This document shows, piece by piece, positions 52,561-63,138 of a stretch of 64,000 nt of DNA; within the stretch, counting starts at the first letter, position 1, and every line of letters begins with the position of its first letter. Origin of the DNA: an uncultured Paracoccaceae bacterium (lineage in GTDB: Bacteria; Pseudomonadota; Alphaproteobacteria; Rhodobacterales; Rhodobacteraceae). Below the pieces are notes generated by a model. It searched no databases, was not told the DNA's origin, and saw nothing but the letters and a program-made list of their open reading frames with translations. The stretch is from the NCBI GenBank assembly GCA_947487205.1, contig CANKVU010000008.1, positions 93,670 through 157,669 of the forward strand, given 5' to 3'. Both the position numbers and the translations under genes were made by a program.

Positions 52561-53883
52561 ATGCACACCACATTCGCCTATGACATGATGGAGACCCTCC
52601 GCGTCACCAACCAGTGGCTCGGGGCATCGGCGCAGGCCTTCGGCTCCTACCCCGTTCACGGGCTCGTCGCGAACCCGGCGTTCCAGATGATAGCGGCTTG
52701 GGGTGACGTTACGGAACGGGCCTTCGACCGGATGGTTGCCCGGCCGGACTGGGGCATCGATTCCGTCGTGGCCGAAGACGGCCGCGACCACGTCGTTCAG
52801 GTCGAAACCGTGCTCGACCGGCCCTTCGGCGCCTTGACCCGGTTCCGGGTGCAGGGGCGTCCCGAAAAGGAACGCCGCGTGCTTCTGGTCGCGCCCATGT
52901 CGGGGCATTACGCGACACTCGTCCGCTCCACGGTGCAATCGCTGCTGCCCGATTGCGAAGTATGGGTCACCGATTGGCACAATGCCCGCGACATTCCCGT
53001 CTCCGAGGGCAAGTTCGACGTCGAGGACTACACCCAGTACCTGATCGGCTTCCTGCGCGAGCTTGGTCCCGAAACCAATGTCGTGGCGGTCTGCCAGCCG
53101 GTACCGCTGACCCTGGCGGCGGCGGCATGGCTTTCCGAGCACGAGCCAGAAAGCCAGCCGAAATCGATGACGCTGATCGGCGGCCCCGTCGATCCCGACG
53201 CCGAACCCACGGATGTGACGGATTTCGGCGCCCGCGTCACCATGGGCCAACTGGAGCGGATGGCGATCCAGCGCGTGGGCTTCAAGTATGCCGGCGCCGG
53301 ACGGTTGGTCTATCCGGGCCTCCTGCAACTCGGATCGTTCATCTCGATGAACCTTGAGACGCACGTATCGGCCTTCTCCGAGCAGATCATCCGCACGGCC
53401 AAGGGCGGCGCCTCGGACCACGACCGCCACAACAAGTTCTATGACGAATACCTGGCGGTCATGGACATGCCGGCGGAATTCTACCTCTCCACGGTGGATC
53501 GGATCTTCAAGCGTCGCGAGATCGCCGAAAACGCGTTCACGATCGAGGGCAAGCCCGTGGATATCACCGCGATCGATTCGATCGCGACCATGATCGTCGA
53601 GGGCGAGAACGACGACATCTCGGCGCCCGGGCAGTGCCTTGCCGCGCTGGACCTGCTGCCGAACCTGCCCGAACAGAAGAAATCGGTGCACCTGGAACCG
53701 GGCGCCGGCCATTACGGCATCTTCGCCGGTCGGTCGTGGCGCACCAACATCCGTCCGCTGGTGCTCGACTTCATCGATCAGAATGCCGGTCGCCCCGGCA
53801 ACCGCCGCGCCGCGAACGTGAAATCCGCCCCGCGCAAGGGGGCCGGCAACGAGCGCAACGGCACAAATCCGACCCCCGTCTGA
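52561..53883 (+). CDS. phaZ: intracellular PHB depolymerase
   Basis: 440 residues of the PhaZa1 type. The probable catalytic cysteine is Cys178 in VVAVCQPVPL, the position used in place of serine in intracellular PhaZ. MHTTFAYDMMETLRVTNQW at the start, VLLVAPMSGHYATLVRSTV and VEGENDDISAPGQ are family blocks, and a histidine near PGAGHYGIFAGRSW completes the site. It degrades granule PHB to hydroxybutyrate. It is divergent from phaC, the usual arrangement in Rhodobacterales. A shared terminator follows. Confidence 0.95.
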   Translation: MHTTFAYDMMETLRVTNQWLGASAQAFGSYPVHGLVANPAFQMIAAWGDVTERAFDRMVARPDWGIDSVVAEDGRDHVVQVETVLDRPFGALTRFRVQGRPEKERRVLLVAPMSGHYATLVRSTVQSLLPDCEVWVTDWHNARDIPVSEGKFDVEDYTQYLIGFLRELGPETNVVAVCQPVPLTLAAAAWLSEHEPESQPKSMTLIGGPVDPDAEPTDVTDFGARVTMGQLERMAIQRVGFKYAGAGRLVYPGLLQLGSFISMNLETHVSAFSEQIIRTAKGGASDHDRHNKFYDEYLAVMDMPAEFYLSTVDRIFKRREIAENAFTIEGKPVDITAIDSIATMIVEGENDDISAPGQCLAALDLLPNLPEQKKSVHLEPGAGHYGIFAGRSWRTNIRPLVLDFIDQNAGRPGNRRAANVKSAPRKGAGNERNGTNPTPV

Positions 53884-53905
53884 CCGCCGCGAGGACGCCA
53901 TGGAA

Positions 53906-53939
53906 AAAGGCCCCGCCGGATCTGTCCGGCGGGGCCTTT
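53906..53939. terminator. bidirectional terminator between phaZ and rpsI
   Basis: Perfect 15-bp stem, AAAGGCCCCGCCGGA at 53906-53920 with its complement at 53925-53939 and a TCTG loop. The arms end in AAA/TTT on both strands. It serves the convergent phaZ and rplM-rpsI transcripts. Confidence 0.9.
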
Positions 53940-53959
53940 CGCATTGCAGATCGTGCGGA

Positions 53960-54442
53960 TCAGCGCTTGGAGAACTGGAAGCTCTTGCGCGCCTTGGCGC
54001 GGCCGTACTTCTTGCGCTCGACCACGCGGCTGTCGCGGGTCAGGAAACCGGCCGCCTTCAGCGGACCGCGGAGGGTCGGATCGTACAGCTGCAGGGCCTG
54101 GCTGACGCCATGCTTCACCGCACCGGCTTGGCCCGACAAGCCCCCGCCTTTCACGGTCGCCATGACGTCGAACTGGCCTTCGACATTGGCCACGGTGAAC
54201 GGCTGCTTGAGGATCATCTGCAGCACCGGGCGCGCAAAATACGTGTTCACGTCCTTGCCGTTCACGGTCACCTTGCCGGAACCGGGCTTGATCCAGACCC
54301 GCGCCGTCGCGTCTTTGCGCCGTCCGGTGGCATAGGAGCGGCCCAACTCGTCACGGACAGGTTCACGCGGGGCGCGAGCCTCGGCCTCGCTGCCCGCAAC
54401 GGCCTGGTTCAGCTCTTCGAGGGTCGTCGCTTGCTCAGCCAT
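53960..54442 (-). CDS. rpsI: 30S ribosomal protein S9
   Basis: 160 residues. S9 signature [17 protein letters not shown] and the basic C-terminal tail [17 protein letters not shown] that reaches the P site. The N-terminal 35 residues are an alphaproteobacterial extension. Two adjacent ATGs exist (54445, 54442); the second has better spacing to GGAGG. The start overlaps rplM by eight bases, so the two are coupled. Confidence 0.97.
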   Translation of the reverse strand: MAEQATTLEELNQAVAGSEAEARAPREPVRDELGRSYATGRRKDATARVWIKPGSGKVTVNGKDVNTYFARPVLQMILKQPFTVANVEGQFDVMATVKGGGLSGQAGAVKHGVSQALQLYDPTLRGPLKAAGFLTRDSRVVERKKYGRAKARKSFQFSKR

Positions 54443-54905
54443 CATAGGCCTCCCGGGTGTTCTTCTTGTTCATGGACTTCACATCCAGAACTTCGGGTTG
54501 CTGGGCATCGTGCGGATGCTCGGACCCGGCATAGACGCGCAGGTTGGTCATCTGCTGGCGGGCCAGCGGACCGCTCGGCAGCATCCGCTTGACGGCCTGC
54601 ATCACCACACGTTCGGGATGGGCGCCTTCGAGGATCTCGCCCGTGGTGCGCGACTTGATGCCGCCCGGGAACCCCGTGTGCCAGTAATTCGGCTTCTGCA
54701 GCTTGCGGCCGGTCAGCTGGACCTTGTCGGCATTCACGACGATGACGTTGTCGCCCATGTCCATGGACGGCGTGAAGGACGGCTTGTGCTTTCCGCGCAG
54801 GCGCGTGGCGACGATCGACGCGAGGCGGCCAAGAACGACGCCCTCGGCGTCGATCACGATCCACTTCTTGTCGATATCCGCCGGTGTAGCGGTGAAGGTT
54901 TTCAT
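54435..54905 (-). CDS. rplM: 50S ribosomal protein L13
   Basis: 156 residues. L13 pattern [47 protein letters not shown] and [17 protein letters not shown]13 is an early assembly protein of the large subunit. It heads the rplM-rpsI operon. A promoter lies upstream on the minus strand: TTGACC at 54983-54988 and TAAAAG at 54961-54966, 16 bases apart, leaving a leader of about 50 bases. Confidence 0.97.
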   Translation of the reverse strand: MKTFTATPADIDKKWIVIDAEGVVLGRLASIVATRLRGKHKPSFTPSMDMGDNVIVVNADKVQLTGRKLQKPNYWHTGFPGGIKSRTTGEILEGAHPERVVMQAVKRMLPSGPLARQQMTNLRVYAGSEHPHDAQQPEVLDVKSMNKKNTREAYDG

Positions 54906-55334
54906 CTCGTATCCTGTTCTGTCTCGCGGGCGTTCACCCGTTCGGAAATTGGACTGCGCCCTTTTATTCAGTCTATCGGCAGGGTCAACGCCGACCTGAA
55001 TGGATTAATCTATATATATCAGTTTCTTGTAATTATGGTAATATATTACCCCAAACGAACTCGCTTGGATTGACGCTGTCCCTCCCGTGGCGCTCTGGAG
55101 GGCTCCTGCCGGCGATCGCCGTTCATGCTGTGCCGGGCCGTGACGGGCGGCATCCGGAGCATTGACCGGAAATCCGTCGGGCGGCCCGAGATTACTCTTG
55201 CGCCGTGGGGACATGCCCATTAGGTCGGCCTCTACGACGGGGACGATCCCAACTTCAGGCGACGGTATTCGATACGACCTGGGGGGGCGCTAAGGACCCA
55301 CCACATCAATCTACTGGCTGAAAGGGGGGGTCCC
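54906..55334. other. 429-bp divergent region rplM/speD with AT-rich island and palindrome
   Basis: No gene is seen. The rplM promoter (54961-54988, minus strand) is at the left. Between about 55000 and 55060 the sequence drops to very low GC, against a GC-rich surround, and contains the perfect 14-base palindrome GGTAATATATTACC at 55037-55050. To the right, AAAGGGGGGG just before the speD ATG is its ribosome site. A 71-codon minus-strand frame (55005-55220) has no support. Confidence 0.5.
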
Positions 55335-55820
55335 ATGGACGGAACCAACCTCTTCCAACTGGGGATCGGTCTGGAGACAGGCGCCCAAGCGGAAGATTCC
55401 ACCGCACGCGATATCTTTGCCGAAGATCGCGATGATCACTTCATCCGGGAGGACGGACGTGTATTTGCCGGCCGTCATCTCATAATCGAGGTTGTCGACG
55501 GGCATGGCCTCGACGACGAAGGTCGCATTCAGCAGGCCTTCCGCGACTGCGTCGAGACGTGCGGCGCGACGCTGCTGCATATCCACACGCACAAGTTCTC
55601 GCCCCAGGGCGTGTCCGGCGTCGCCGTGCTGGCCGAGAGCCATATTTCGGTCCATACGTGGCCTGAGATCGGCTATGGTGCGTTCGACGTGTTCATGTGC
55701 GGCGAAGCGCGGCCATGGCTTGCCGTCGACGTGCTGAAGAAGGCATTCGCCACGGCCGACGTTCGGGTCAAGGAACTGCTGCGCGGCGATGGCGTGGTGG
55801 AGGAGGCCGAGGCCGCCTGA
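55335..55820 (+). CDS. speD: S-adenosylmethionine decarboxylase proenzyme (class 1B, SpeH type)
   Basis: 161 residues. The self-cleavage site is in AESHISVHTWPE, where the serine of HIS becomes the pyruvoyl group. Further blocks are GRHLIIEVVDGHGLDD, THKFSPQGVSGVAVL and GYGAFDVFMCGE. The enzyme makes decarboxylated AdoMet, the aminopropyl donor for spermidine. The first 40 residues (up to DGRVFAG) are longer than in Bacillus SpeH. The gene starts a cluster with speE, but a 2H-phosphoesterase-like gene lies between. A hairpin (CGCTGCGG/CCGCAGCG, 55839-55858) without T-run follows. Confidence 0.94.
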   Translation: MDGTNLFQLGIGLETGAQAEDSTARDIFAEDRDDHFIREDGRVFAGRHLIIEVVDGHGLDDEGRIQQAFRDCVETCGATLLHIHTHKFSPQGVSGVAVLAESHISVHTWPEIGYGAFDVFMCGEARPWLAVDVLKKAFATADVRVKELLRGDGVVEEAEAA

Positions 55821-55913
55821 TGCCGCCCGGCGATCAGACGCTGCGGCGCTCCGCAGCGGATCTGGGGGTCGGCAGGCACGGGGAAGATCGCTGATCCGGG
55901 CGGAGGATCACTC

Positions 55914-56417
55914 ATGGCAATGATCCTCACGCTCGGATTCGACAGCCGCAGCTTTGCTCGCCTGGCCGCGGAACGCGAACGCCATTTCCCCCCTGCCCGA
56001 AATTTCATTCCGGTGCACGTCACCCTGTTCCAGCAGCTTGCGGACCACGCACACTTGCGCCTTCTCGCGGACTTGGCCGCGGAAGCTTCGACGGTTCCCG
56101 TCCTGACATTCGAGGCGACGGGGATCGTTGATTTCGGGGGCGGCGCCGCGATCGAGGTCGCCTGCCCGTCCGCCCGCGAATTGCAGACCCGCCTACGGCA
56201 GAGGTGGTTGGACATTCTGACCCCTGGCGACGACAGGCCGCGGCGGCTGCATGTCACTGTTCAGAACAAGGTCGACCGCGACACCGCCCGCAAAACCCAG
56301 GCGGCATTGCGCGCAGGCTTCACACCGTGGCAGGGTTTGTTCGACCGGCTCCTGCTCTGGCACTATCGCGGCGGGCCATGGGAGCCGGCCGGAACCTTTC
56401 CCCTGACTGGAGAATGA
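55914..56417 (+). CDS. 2H phosphoesterase / 2'-5' RNA ligase-like protein
   Basis: 167 residues with the two HxT motifs that define the family: HVTLF (residues 35-39) and HVTVQNK (near 118). Such proteins cut 2',3'-cyclic or 2'-5' phosphodiester bonds in RNA or nucleotides. The exact substrate is unknown; LigT/ThpR-like activity is a guess. GGAGG lies seven bases before the ATG. The stop overlaps an ATG that lies just before speE, and the speE start is two bases later, so it should be cotranslated with speE. Confidence 0.85.
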   Translation: MAMILTLGFDSRSFARLAAERERHFPPARNFIPVHVTLFQQLADHAHLRLLADLAAEASTVPVLTFEATGIVDFGGGAAIEVACPSARELQTRLRQRWLDILTPGDDRPRRLHVTVQNKVDRDTARKTQAALRAGFTPWQGLFDRLLLWHYRGGPWEPAGTFPLTGE

Positions 56418-56419
56418 CG

Positions 56420-57277
56420 ATGAGCGACACGTCCGGGTGGAGCGTCGAACGTCTGCACGCCGATCTCAATCAGGCGTTGCGGATCGGCAAGGTTCTTTTC
56501 GACAACCAAAGCGCTCATCAACGGATCGTCGTTTTCGAGAATCCGACCTTCGGCCGCGTCCTGACGCTCGACGGGGTGGTGCAGGTGACCGAACGCGACA
56601 ACTTCATCTACCACGAGATGCTGACCCACGTGCCGATGATCGCGCACGGGGCGGCGAAGCGGGTCCTGATCATCGGCGGCGGCGACGGCGGCATGGCGAA
56701 GGAGGCGCTCCGCCACCCGGTCGAGACTGTCACCATGGTCGAAATCGACGCCGGGGTCGTCGAGTTCTCCCGGGAATACCTGCCCATGGTCTCTCAAGGA
56801 GCCTTCGACGATCCGCGACTCGACCTGCAGATCGCCGACGGGGCAGAATTCGTCAGGGATCATGCCGGAGCCTTCGACGTCATCATCGTTGATTCGACCG
56901 ATCCCGTCGGGCCCGGCGAGGTCCTCTTTTCCGACCATTTCTACGGCCACGCGAAACGGGCGCTGCGGGCAGATGGAATCCTCGTGACTCAGAATGGCGT
57001 GCCGTTCATGCAAGGCGACGAACTGGCGGGAACGATGCGGGCCTTCCGCGAGCTTTTCCGCGATGCCACGGCCTTCGTCGCCCCGGTCCCCACCTACCAG
57101 GGAGGGTTCATGGCCTTCGGCTGGGGCACGGATGGCCAGGCCCGCCACACCGACGGCGAGACCGTCGCGCGGCGCCTCGCGGCGGCGGGCATCGACGGCG
57201 AATACTACAACGCCGACATTCACCAGGCTGCTTTCGCCCTGCCGGGCTATGTGCGGCGCCTCATTCCGGCTCCGTAA
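56420..57277 (+). CDS. speE: spermidine synthase
   Basis: 285 residues. The aminopropyltransferase motifs are complete: HEMLTHVPMIAHG, VLIIGGGDGGMAKEALRH, VEIDAGVVEFSREYLP, VIIVDSTDPVGPGEVLF and TYQGGFMAFGWGT. It transfers the aminopropyl group from decarboxylated AdoMet to putrescine. The start at 56420 has GGAG seven bases upstream; an ATG two codons earlier is too close to the site. The 3' end overlaps the convergent DUF1330 gene by 17 bases. Confidence 0.96.
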   Translation: MSDTSGWSVERLHADLNQALRIGKVLFDNQSAHQRIVVFENPTFGRVLTLDGVVQVTERDNFIYHEMLTHVPMIAHGAAKRVLIIGGGDGGMAKEALRHPVETVTMVEIDAGVVEFSREYLPMVSQGAFDDPRLDLQIADGAEFVRDHAGAFDVIIVDSTDPVGPGEVLFSDHFYGHAKRALRADGILVTQNGVPFMQGDELAGTMRAFRELFRDATAFVAPVPTYQGGFMAFGWGTDGQARHTDGETVARRLAAAGIDGEYYNADIHQAAFALPGYVRRLIPAP

Positions 57278-57554
57278 TTTCGACGATGACAAGGTCCCGC
57301 TCGGCGGCGTCCCGGGCATGGGTCAGGGCCCGCTGGTAGGTATCCGAGTTGTAGCACGCCTCAGCCAGCTCGACGCTCGGGAACCGGACCACCACGTTGC
57401 GGGGCCGGTCGGGCCCCTCCATCGTCACATGGCGGCCGCCCCTGGCCAAGAACGTCCCCCCATGTGCCGCGATGGCGTCGGTCGCCCCGGACGCATAGCG
57501 GCTGTAGGCTTCCTCGTCGGTCACGGTGACGCGGGCAATCCAGAGCGCGGGCAT
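57261..57554 (-). CDS. DUF1330 family protein (second copy in window)
   Basis: 97 residues. PALWIARVTVTDEEAYSRYAS, AHGGTFLARGGRHVTMEG, NVVVRFPSVELAEACYNSD and YQRALTHARDAAERDLVIVE fit the DUF1330 dimeric alpha/beta fold. Function unknown. It starts one base after the alaS stop, so it is probably cotranscribed with alaS, and it overlaps the end of speE by 17 bases. A paralogue sits in the polyamine-type ABC operon at 38597-38887. Confidence 0.9.
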   Translation of the reverse strand: MPALWIARVTVTDEEAYSRYASGATDAIAAHGGTFLARGGRHVTMEGPDRPRNVVVRFPSVELAEACYNSDTYQRALTHARDAAERDLVIVEITEPE

Positions 57555-57555
57555 C

Positions 57556-60213
<2,658 letters not shown>

Positions 60214-60304
60214 GGGCGCGGGTTCCCGTCACAATGGTCGGTTTCCCGCCCATCTATTCCCGCCGCGGGCGGGCAGCAAGCGCCGCGAAGGCTGCGCGTG
60301 AAAA

Positions 60305-60332
60305 GACCCGCCGCGCGGTGGCGCGGCGGGTC
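60305..60332 (-). terminator. intrinsic terminator of rpsA
   Basis: Perfect 12-bp stem GACCCGCCGCGC (60305-60316) and its complement (60321-60332) with a four-base loop, followed on the minus strand by TTTT. It lies 36 bases after the rpsA stop. Confidence 0.9.
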
Positions 60333-60368
60333 CCTGTATCGCTCGCCCCCGCAGGGGGCGGAAGAAGA

Positions 60369-62048
60369 TCACTCGTCGTCGCGGTTCAGAGCGGCGCCGA
60401 GGATGTCGCCCAGCGAGGCGCCCGAGTCCGAAGAGCCGTATTGCTGCACGGCTTCCTTTTCCTCCGCGATCTCGCGTGCCTTGATCGACAGGCCAAGGCG
60501 GCGCGACTTCTGGTCGACATTGGTGACGCGCACGTCAACCTTGTCGCCGACCTGAAACCGCTCGGGCCGCTGTTCGGACCGGTCGCGGCTGAGGTCGGAG
60601 CGGCGGATGAAGGATTTCATGCCCTCGTATTCCACCTCGATGCCGCCATCCTCGATCACGGTGACCTCGACGGTGATGATCGAGCCCCGCTTCACGCCGC
60701 CGACGACTTCGGTGAAGGTGTCGTCGAGCGCCTTCATCGAGAGTGAAATGCGCTCCTTCTCCACGTCGGTCTCGGTCACCACGGCCTGGACCACGTCGCC
60801 CTTGTGGAAGCGCTGGATCGCCTCCTCGCCGCGCTCGTCCCACGAGATGTCCGAAAGGTGCACCATGCCGTCGATATCGTGCTCGAGACCGACGAACAGA
60901 CCGAATTCGGTGATGTTCTTGATCTCGCCCTCGACACGAGTGCCCTCGGGATGGGTCTCGGCGAAGACCTCCCACGGGTTGCGCATGGTCTGCTTGAGCC
61001 CGAGCGACACGCGCCGCTTCTGGCTGTCGATCTCCAGCACCATCACCTCGACCTCCTGGGAGGTCGACACGATCTTGCCCGGGTGGACGTTCTTCTTCGT
61101 CCAGGACATCTCCGAGACGTGGACGAGCCCCTCGATCCCGGGTTCCAGCTCCACGAAGGCGCCGTAATCGGTGATGTTGGTCACGCGGCCGGCATGGACG
61201 GAGCCAAGCGGGAACTTGGCCTCGACCGTATCCCACGGATCGTCCTGCAGCTGCTTCATGCCGAGGGAGATACGGTGCGTCTCCTTGTTGATCTTGATCA
61301 CCTGGACCTTGATGGTCTCGCCGATGGTCACGATCTCGGAGGGGTGGTTCACCCGGCGCCACGCCATGTCGGTGACGTGGAGCAGGCCGTCGACACCGCC
61401 CAGATCCACGAAGGCACCATATTCGGTGATGTTCTTGACCACGCCGTCCACGGCCTGGCCCTCTTCGAGGTTGGCGATGACCTCGGCACGCTGTTCGGCC
61501 CGGCTCTCTTCCAGGATCGCGCGGCGCGAAACGACGATATTGCCGCGGCGGCGATCCATCTTCAGGATCTGGAACGGCTGCTTGAGGCCCATGAGCGGCC
61601 CTGCATCGCGCACCGGGCGCACGTCGACTTGGGAGCCCGGCAGGAAGGCCACCGCACCGCCCAGATCGACGGTGAAACCGCCCTTCACGCGACCGAAGAT
61701 CGCGCCCTCGACGCGATTCTCGTCGGCATACGCCTTCTCCAGACGATCCCACGCGGCCTCGCGCCGGGCCATCTCGTGGCTGATCACGGCCTCGCCGCGG
61801 GCATTCTCGACCTGCCGCAGATAGACCTCGACATCGTCGCCGACGTTGATTTCGGGGGCTTCGCCGGGCTGGGCGAATTCCTTGAGATCGACGCGGCCTT
61901 CCATCTTGTAGCCGACATCGATGATGGCCTGTCCAGCCTCAACGGCGAGGACCCGACCCCGGACGACAGAGCCCTCTTCGGGCGTGTCGATTTCGAAGCT
62001 TTCGTTCAGGAGGGCTTCGAACTCCTCCATGGATGTGTTCTGAGCCAT
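60369..62048 (-). CDS. rpsA: 30S ribosomal protein S1
   Basis: 559 residues with six S1 RNA-binding repeats, from EEGSVVRGRVLAVEAGQAI to VTNVDQKSRRLGLSIKARE. Repeats 3-6 show the canonical VTNITDYGAFVEL and VKNITEYGAFVDLGG motifs. S1 brings mRNA to the ribosome. The start MAQNTSMEEFEALLNESFE is the alphaproteobacterial S1 N-terminus. A promoter and a terminator-like hairpin lie in its leader (62146-62235). The usual neighbours cmk and ihfB are not present. Confidence 0.97.
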   Translation of the reverse strand: MAQNTSMEEFEALLNESFEIDTPEEGSVVRGRVLAVEAGQAIIDVGYKMEGRVDLKEFAQPGEAPEINVGDDVEVYLRQVENARGEAVISHEMARREAAWDRLEKAYADENRVEGAIFGRVKGGFTVDLGGAVAFLPGSQVDVRPVRDAGPLMGLKQPFQILKMDRRRGNIVVSRRAILEESRAEQRAEVIANLEEGQAVDGVVKNITEYGAFVDLGGVDGLLHVTDMAWRRVNHPSEIVTIGETIKVQVIKINKETHRISLGMKQLQDDPWDTVEAKFPLGSVHAGRVTNITDYGAFVELEPGIEGLVHVSEMSWTKKNVHPGKIVSTSQEVEVMVLEIDSQKRRVSLGLKQTMRNPWEVFAETHPEGTRVEGEIKNITEFGLFVGLEHDIDGMVHLSDISWDERGEEAIQRFHKGDVVQAVVTETDVEKERISLSMKALDDTFTEVVGGVKRGSIITVEVTVIEDGGIEVEYEGMKSFIRRSDLSRDRSEQRPERFQVGDKVDVRVTNVDQKSRRLGLSIKAREIAEEKEAVQQYGSSDSGASLGDILGAALNRDDE

Positions 62049-62145
62049 GTGGCTTGCGATTTCCTTCGGTTCGGTATTCCGGCCGCGAGGTTGTCTCCCC
62101 GGGTCTCTCGGTGGATTGGCCAGTCGAGCGGCCCGGTACGAGAAA

Positions 62146-62235
62146 AGGGCCGGCGATGACCGGCCCTGCCCGCGTTCGGGTTCGTTCCGCCCCTTCGACG
62201 CATAGGCCGATACGCCAATCGCAATCTCTTGACAA
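62146..62235 (-). promoter_or_regulatory. rpsA promoter and terminator-like leader hairpin
   Basis: On the minus strand TTGTCA (62230-62235) and TATCGG (62207-62212) are 17 bases apart, so transcription should start near 62200. Thirty to fifty bases later AGGGCCGG/CCGGCCCT (62146-62167, six-base loop) forms an eight-pair hairpin followed by TTTCT. The layout resembles an attenuator in the rpsA leader. The rest of 62049-62311 holds no gene. Confidence 0.6.
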
Positions 62236-62311
62236 CCCCCGCGACACCCGCCCTTGCCATTCCCGACCGCTCTGGTCAGGGTCTGCGGAATCCCGACCGC
62301 AAGGAGGCGGC

Positions 62312-62581
62312 ATGGCCAAGACCCAAAGCGCCTGCATCGGCGTGTGCAAATTCGACCGGCCCGGTCCGGCCGGCAAGCATTGCATCGGTTGCTCAATGAC
62401 GAAGGCGCAAAAGAAGATCGCCAAGAAGCAGAAATCCCCGAAAGGCGCCGAAGCTTTCCTGGCGCTAATCCTTGCCCAGCAGAGCGTGATGGGGCGGTAT
62501 TCGCACTGGCGTCCGGCCTATCTCAAGCGTTGCCTCAAGAAAGGCACCGGCGTCCCGCCGGTGGTGCGGGACGCCGGATAG
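62312..62581 (+). CDS. DUF1289-like cysteine-rich small protein
   Basis: 89 residues. The CIGVCKFD and KHCIGCSMT pairs form a CxxxC...CxxC set as in DUF1289 proteins (short, proposed Fe-S or zinc binding), followed by a lysine-rich helix (KAQKKIAKKQKSPK). Function unknown. AAGGAGG precedes the ATG. It is divergent from rpsA and ends three bases before the convergent dps stop. Confidence 0.75.
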   Translation: MAKTQSACIGVCKFDRPGPAGKHCIGCSMTKAQKKIAKKQKSPKGAEAFLALILAQQSVMGRYSHWRPAYLKRCLKKGTGVPPVVRDAG

Positions 62582-62584
62582 TGG

Positions 62585-63055
62585 TCAGCGAAGATGGGCG
62601 CGGAGCATCCACGAGAACTTGTCGTGGACGCGGCCGCGCTCGATGGCCAGATCCTCGGTCCGGATGTCGCCGTGCTTGGCCGCGACTTCGGACAATCCCG
62701 CCAGGGTGGCGCCGATCGTCTCCTGAGCCTCTGCGAGGTGGCGGATCATCTCCTTGTCCACAGCGCTCTCGTCTCCTTCCTGCACCTTGGACCGTTCCAA
62801 GTGCGTGGCGAGCTTGCCCTCGGCGGTCTCCCCGATGGCGCGGACCCGTTCGGCAAGGTCGTCCTGCCCGGTGAAATGATCCTCGTAGATGGTCTGGAAC
62901 AGCTCGTGGAGCGGCCCGAACGCCATTCCCGTGACGTTCCAGTGATAGTTCTGCGCCACCATGGTGGCCACCACGGTCTCGGCCAGCGCCTGGTTCAGGG
63001 CGGCGGCGATTTCCGTGCTGGCGTCGGGCGAGAGATCGGATGCGGTTTCGGCCAT
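62585..63055 (-). CDS. dps: Dps family DNA-protecting ferritin
   Basis: 156 residues. The ferroxidase site residues of Dps are present: QNYHWNVTGMAFGPLHELFQ and the later DDLAERVRAIGE. A helical C-terminus DKFSWMLRAHL ends the four-helix bundle. It stores iron and oxidises it with peroxide, guarding DNA in stress. AGGAGAG lies seven bases before the ATG; ATAAAAAATA just upstream could be the -10 area. A ten-base palindrome AGGCTAGCCT lies at 63098-63107. Confidence 0.93.
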   Translation of the reverse strand: MAETASDLSPDASTEIAAALNQALAETVVATMVAQNYHWNVTGMAFGPLHELFQTIYEDHFTGQDDLAERVRAIGETAEGKLATHLERSKVQEGDESAVDKEMIRHLAEAQETIGATLAGLSEVAAKHGDIRTEDLAIERGRVHDKFSWMLRAHLR

Positions 63056-63138
63056 GTCTTCTCTCCTATTTTTTATGCGCGGATGGCTGGCTGGCGTAGG
63101 CTAGCCTCGCTCTTGGCCGGCAATCTAGCGGGTCGACC

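Noticed and set aside
55005..55220. 71-codon minus-strand frame over the AT-rich island
   Set aside because: Crosses a sharp composition change and a probable promoter region; no recognisable features.
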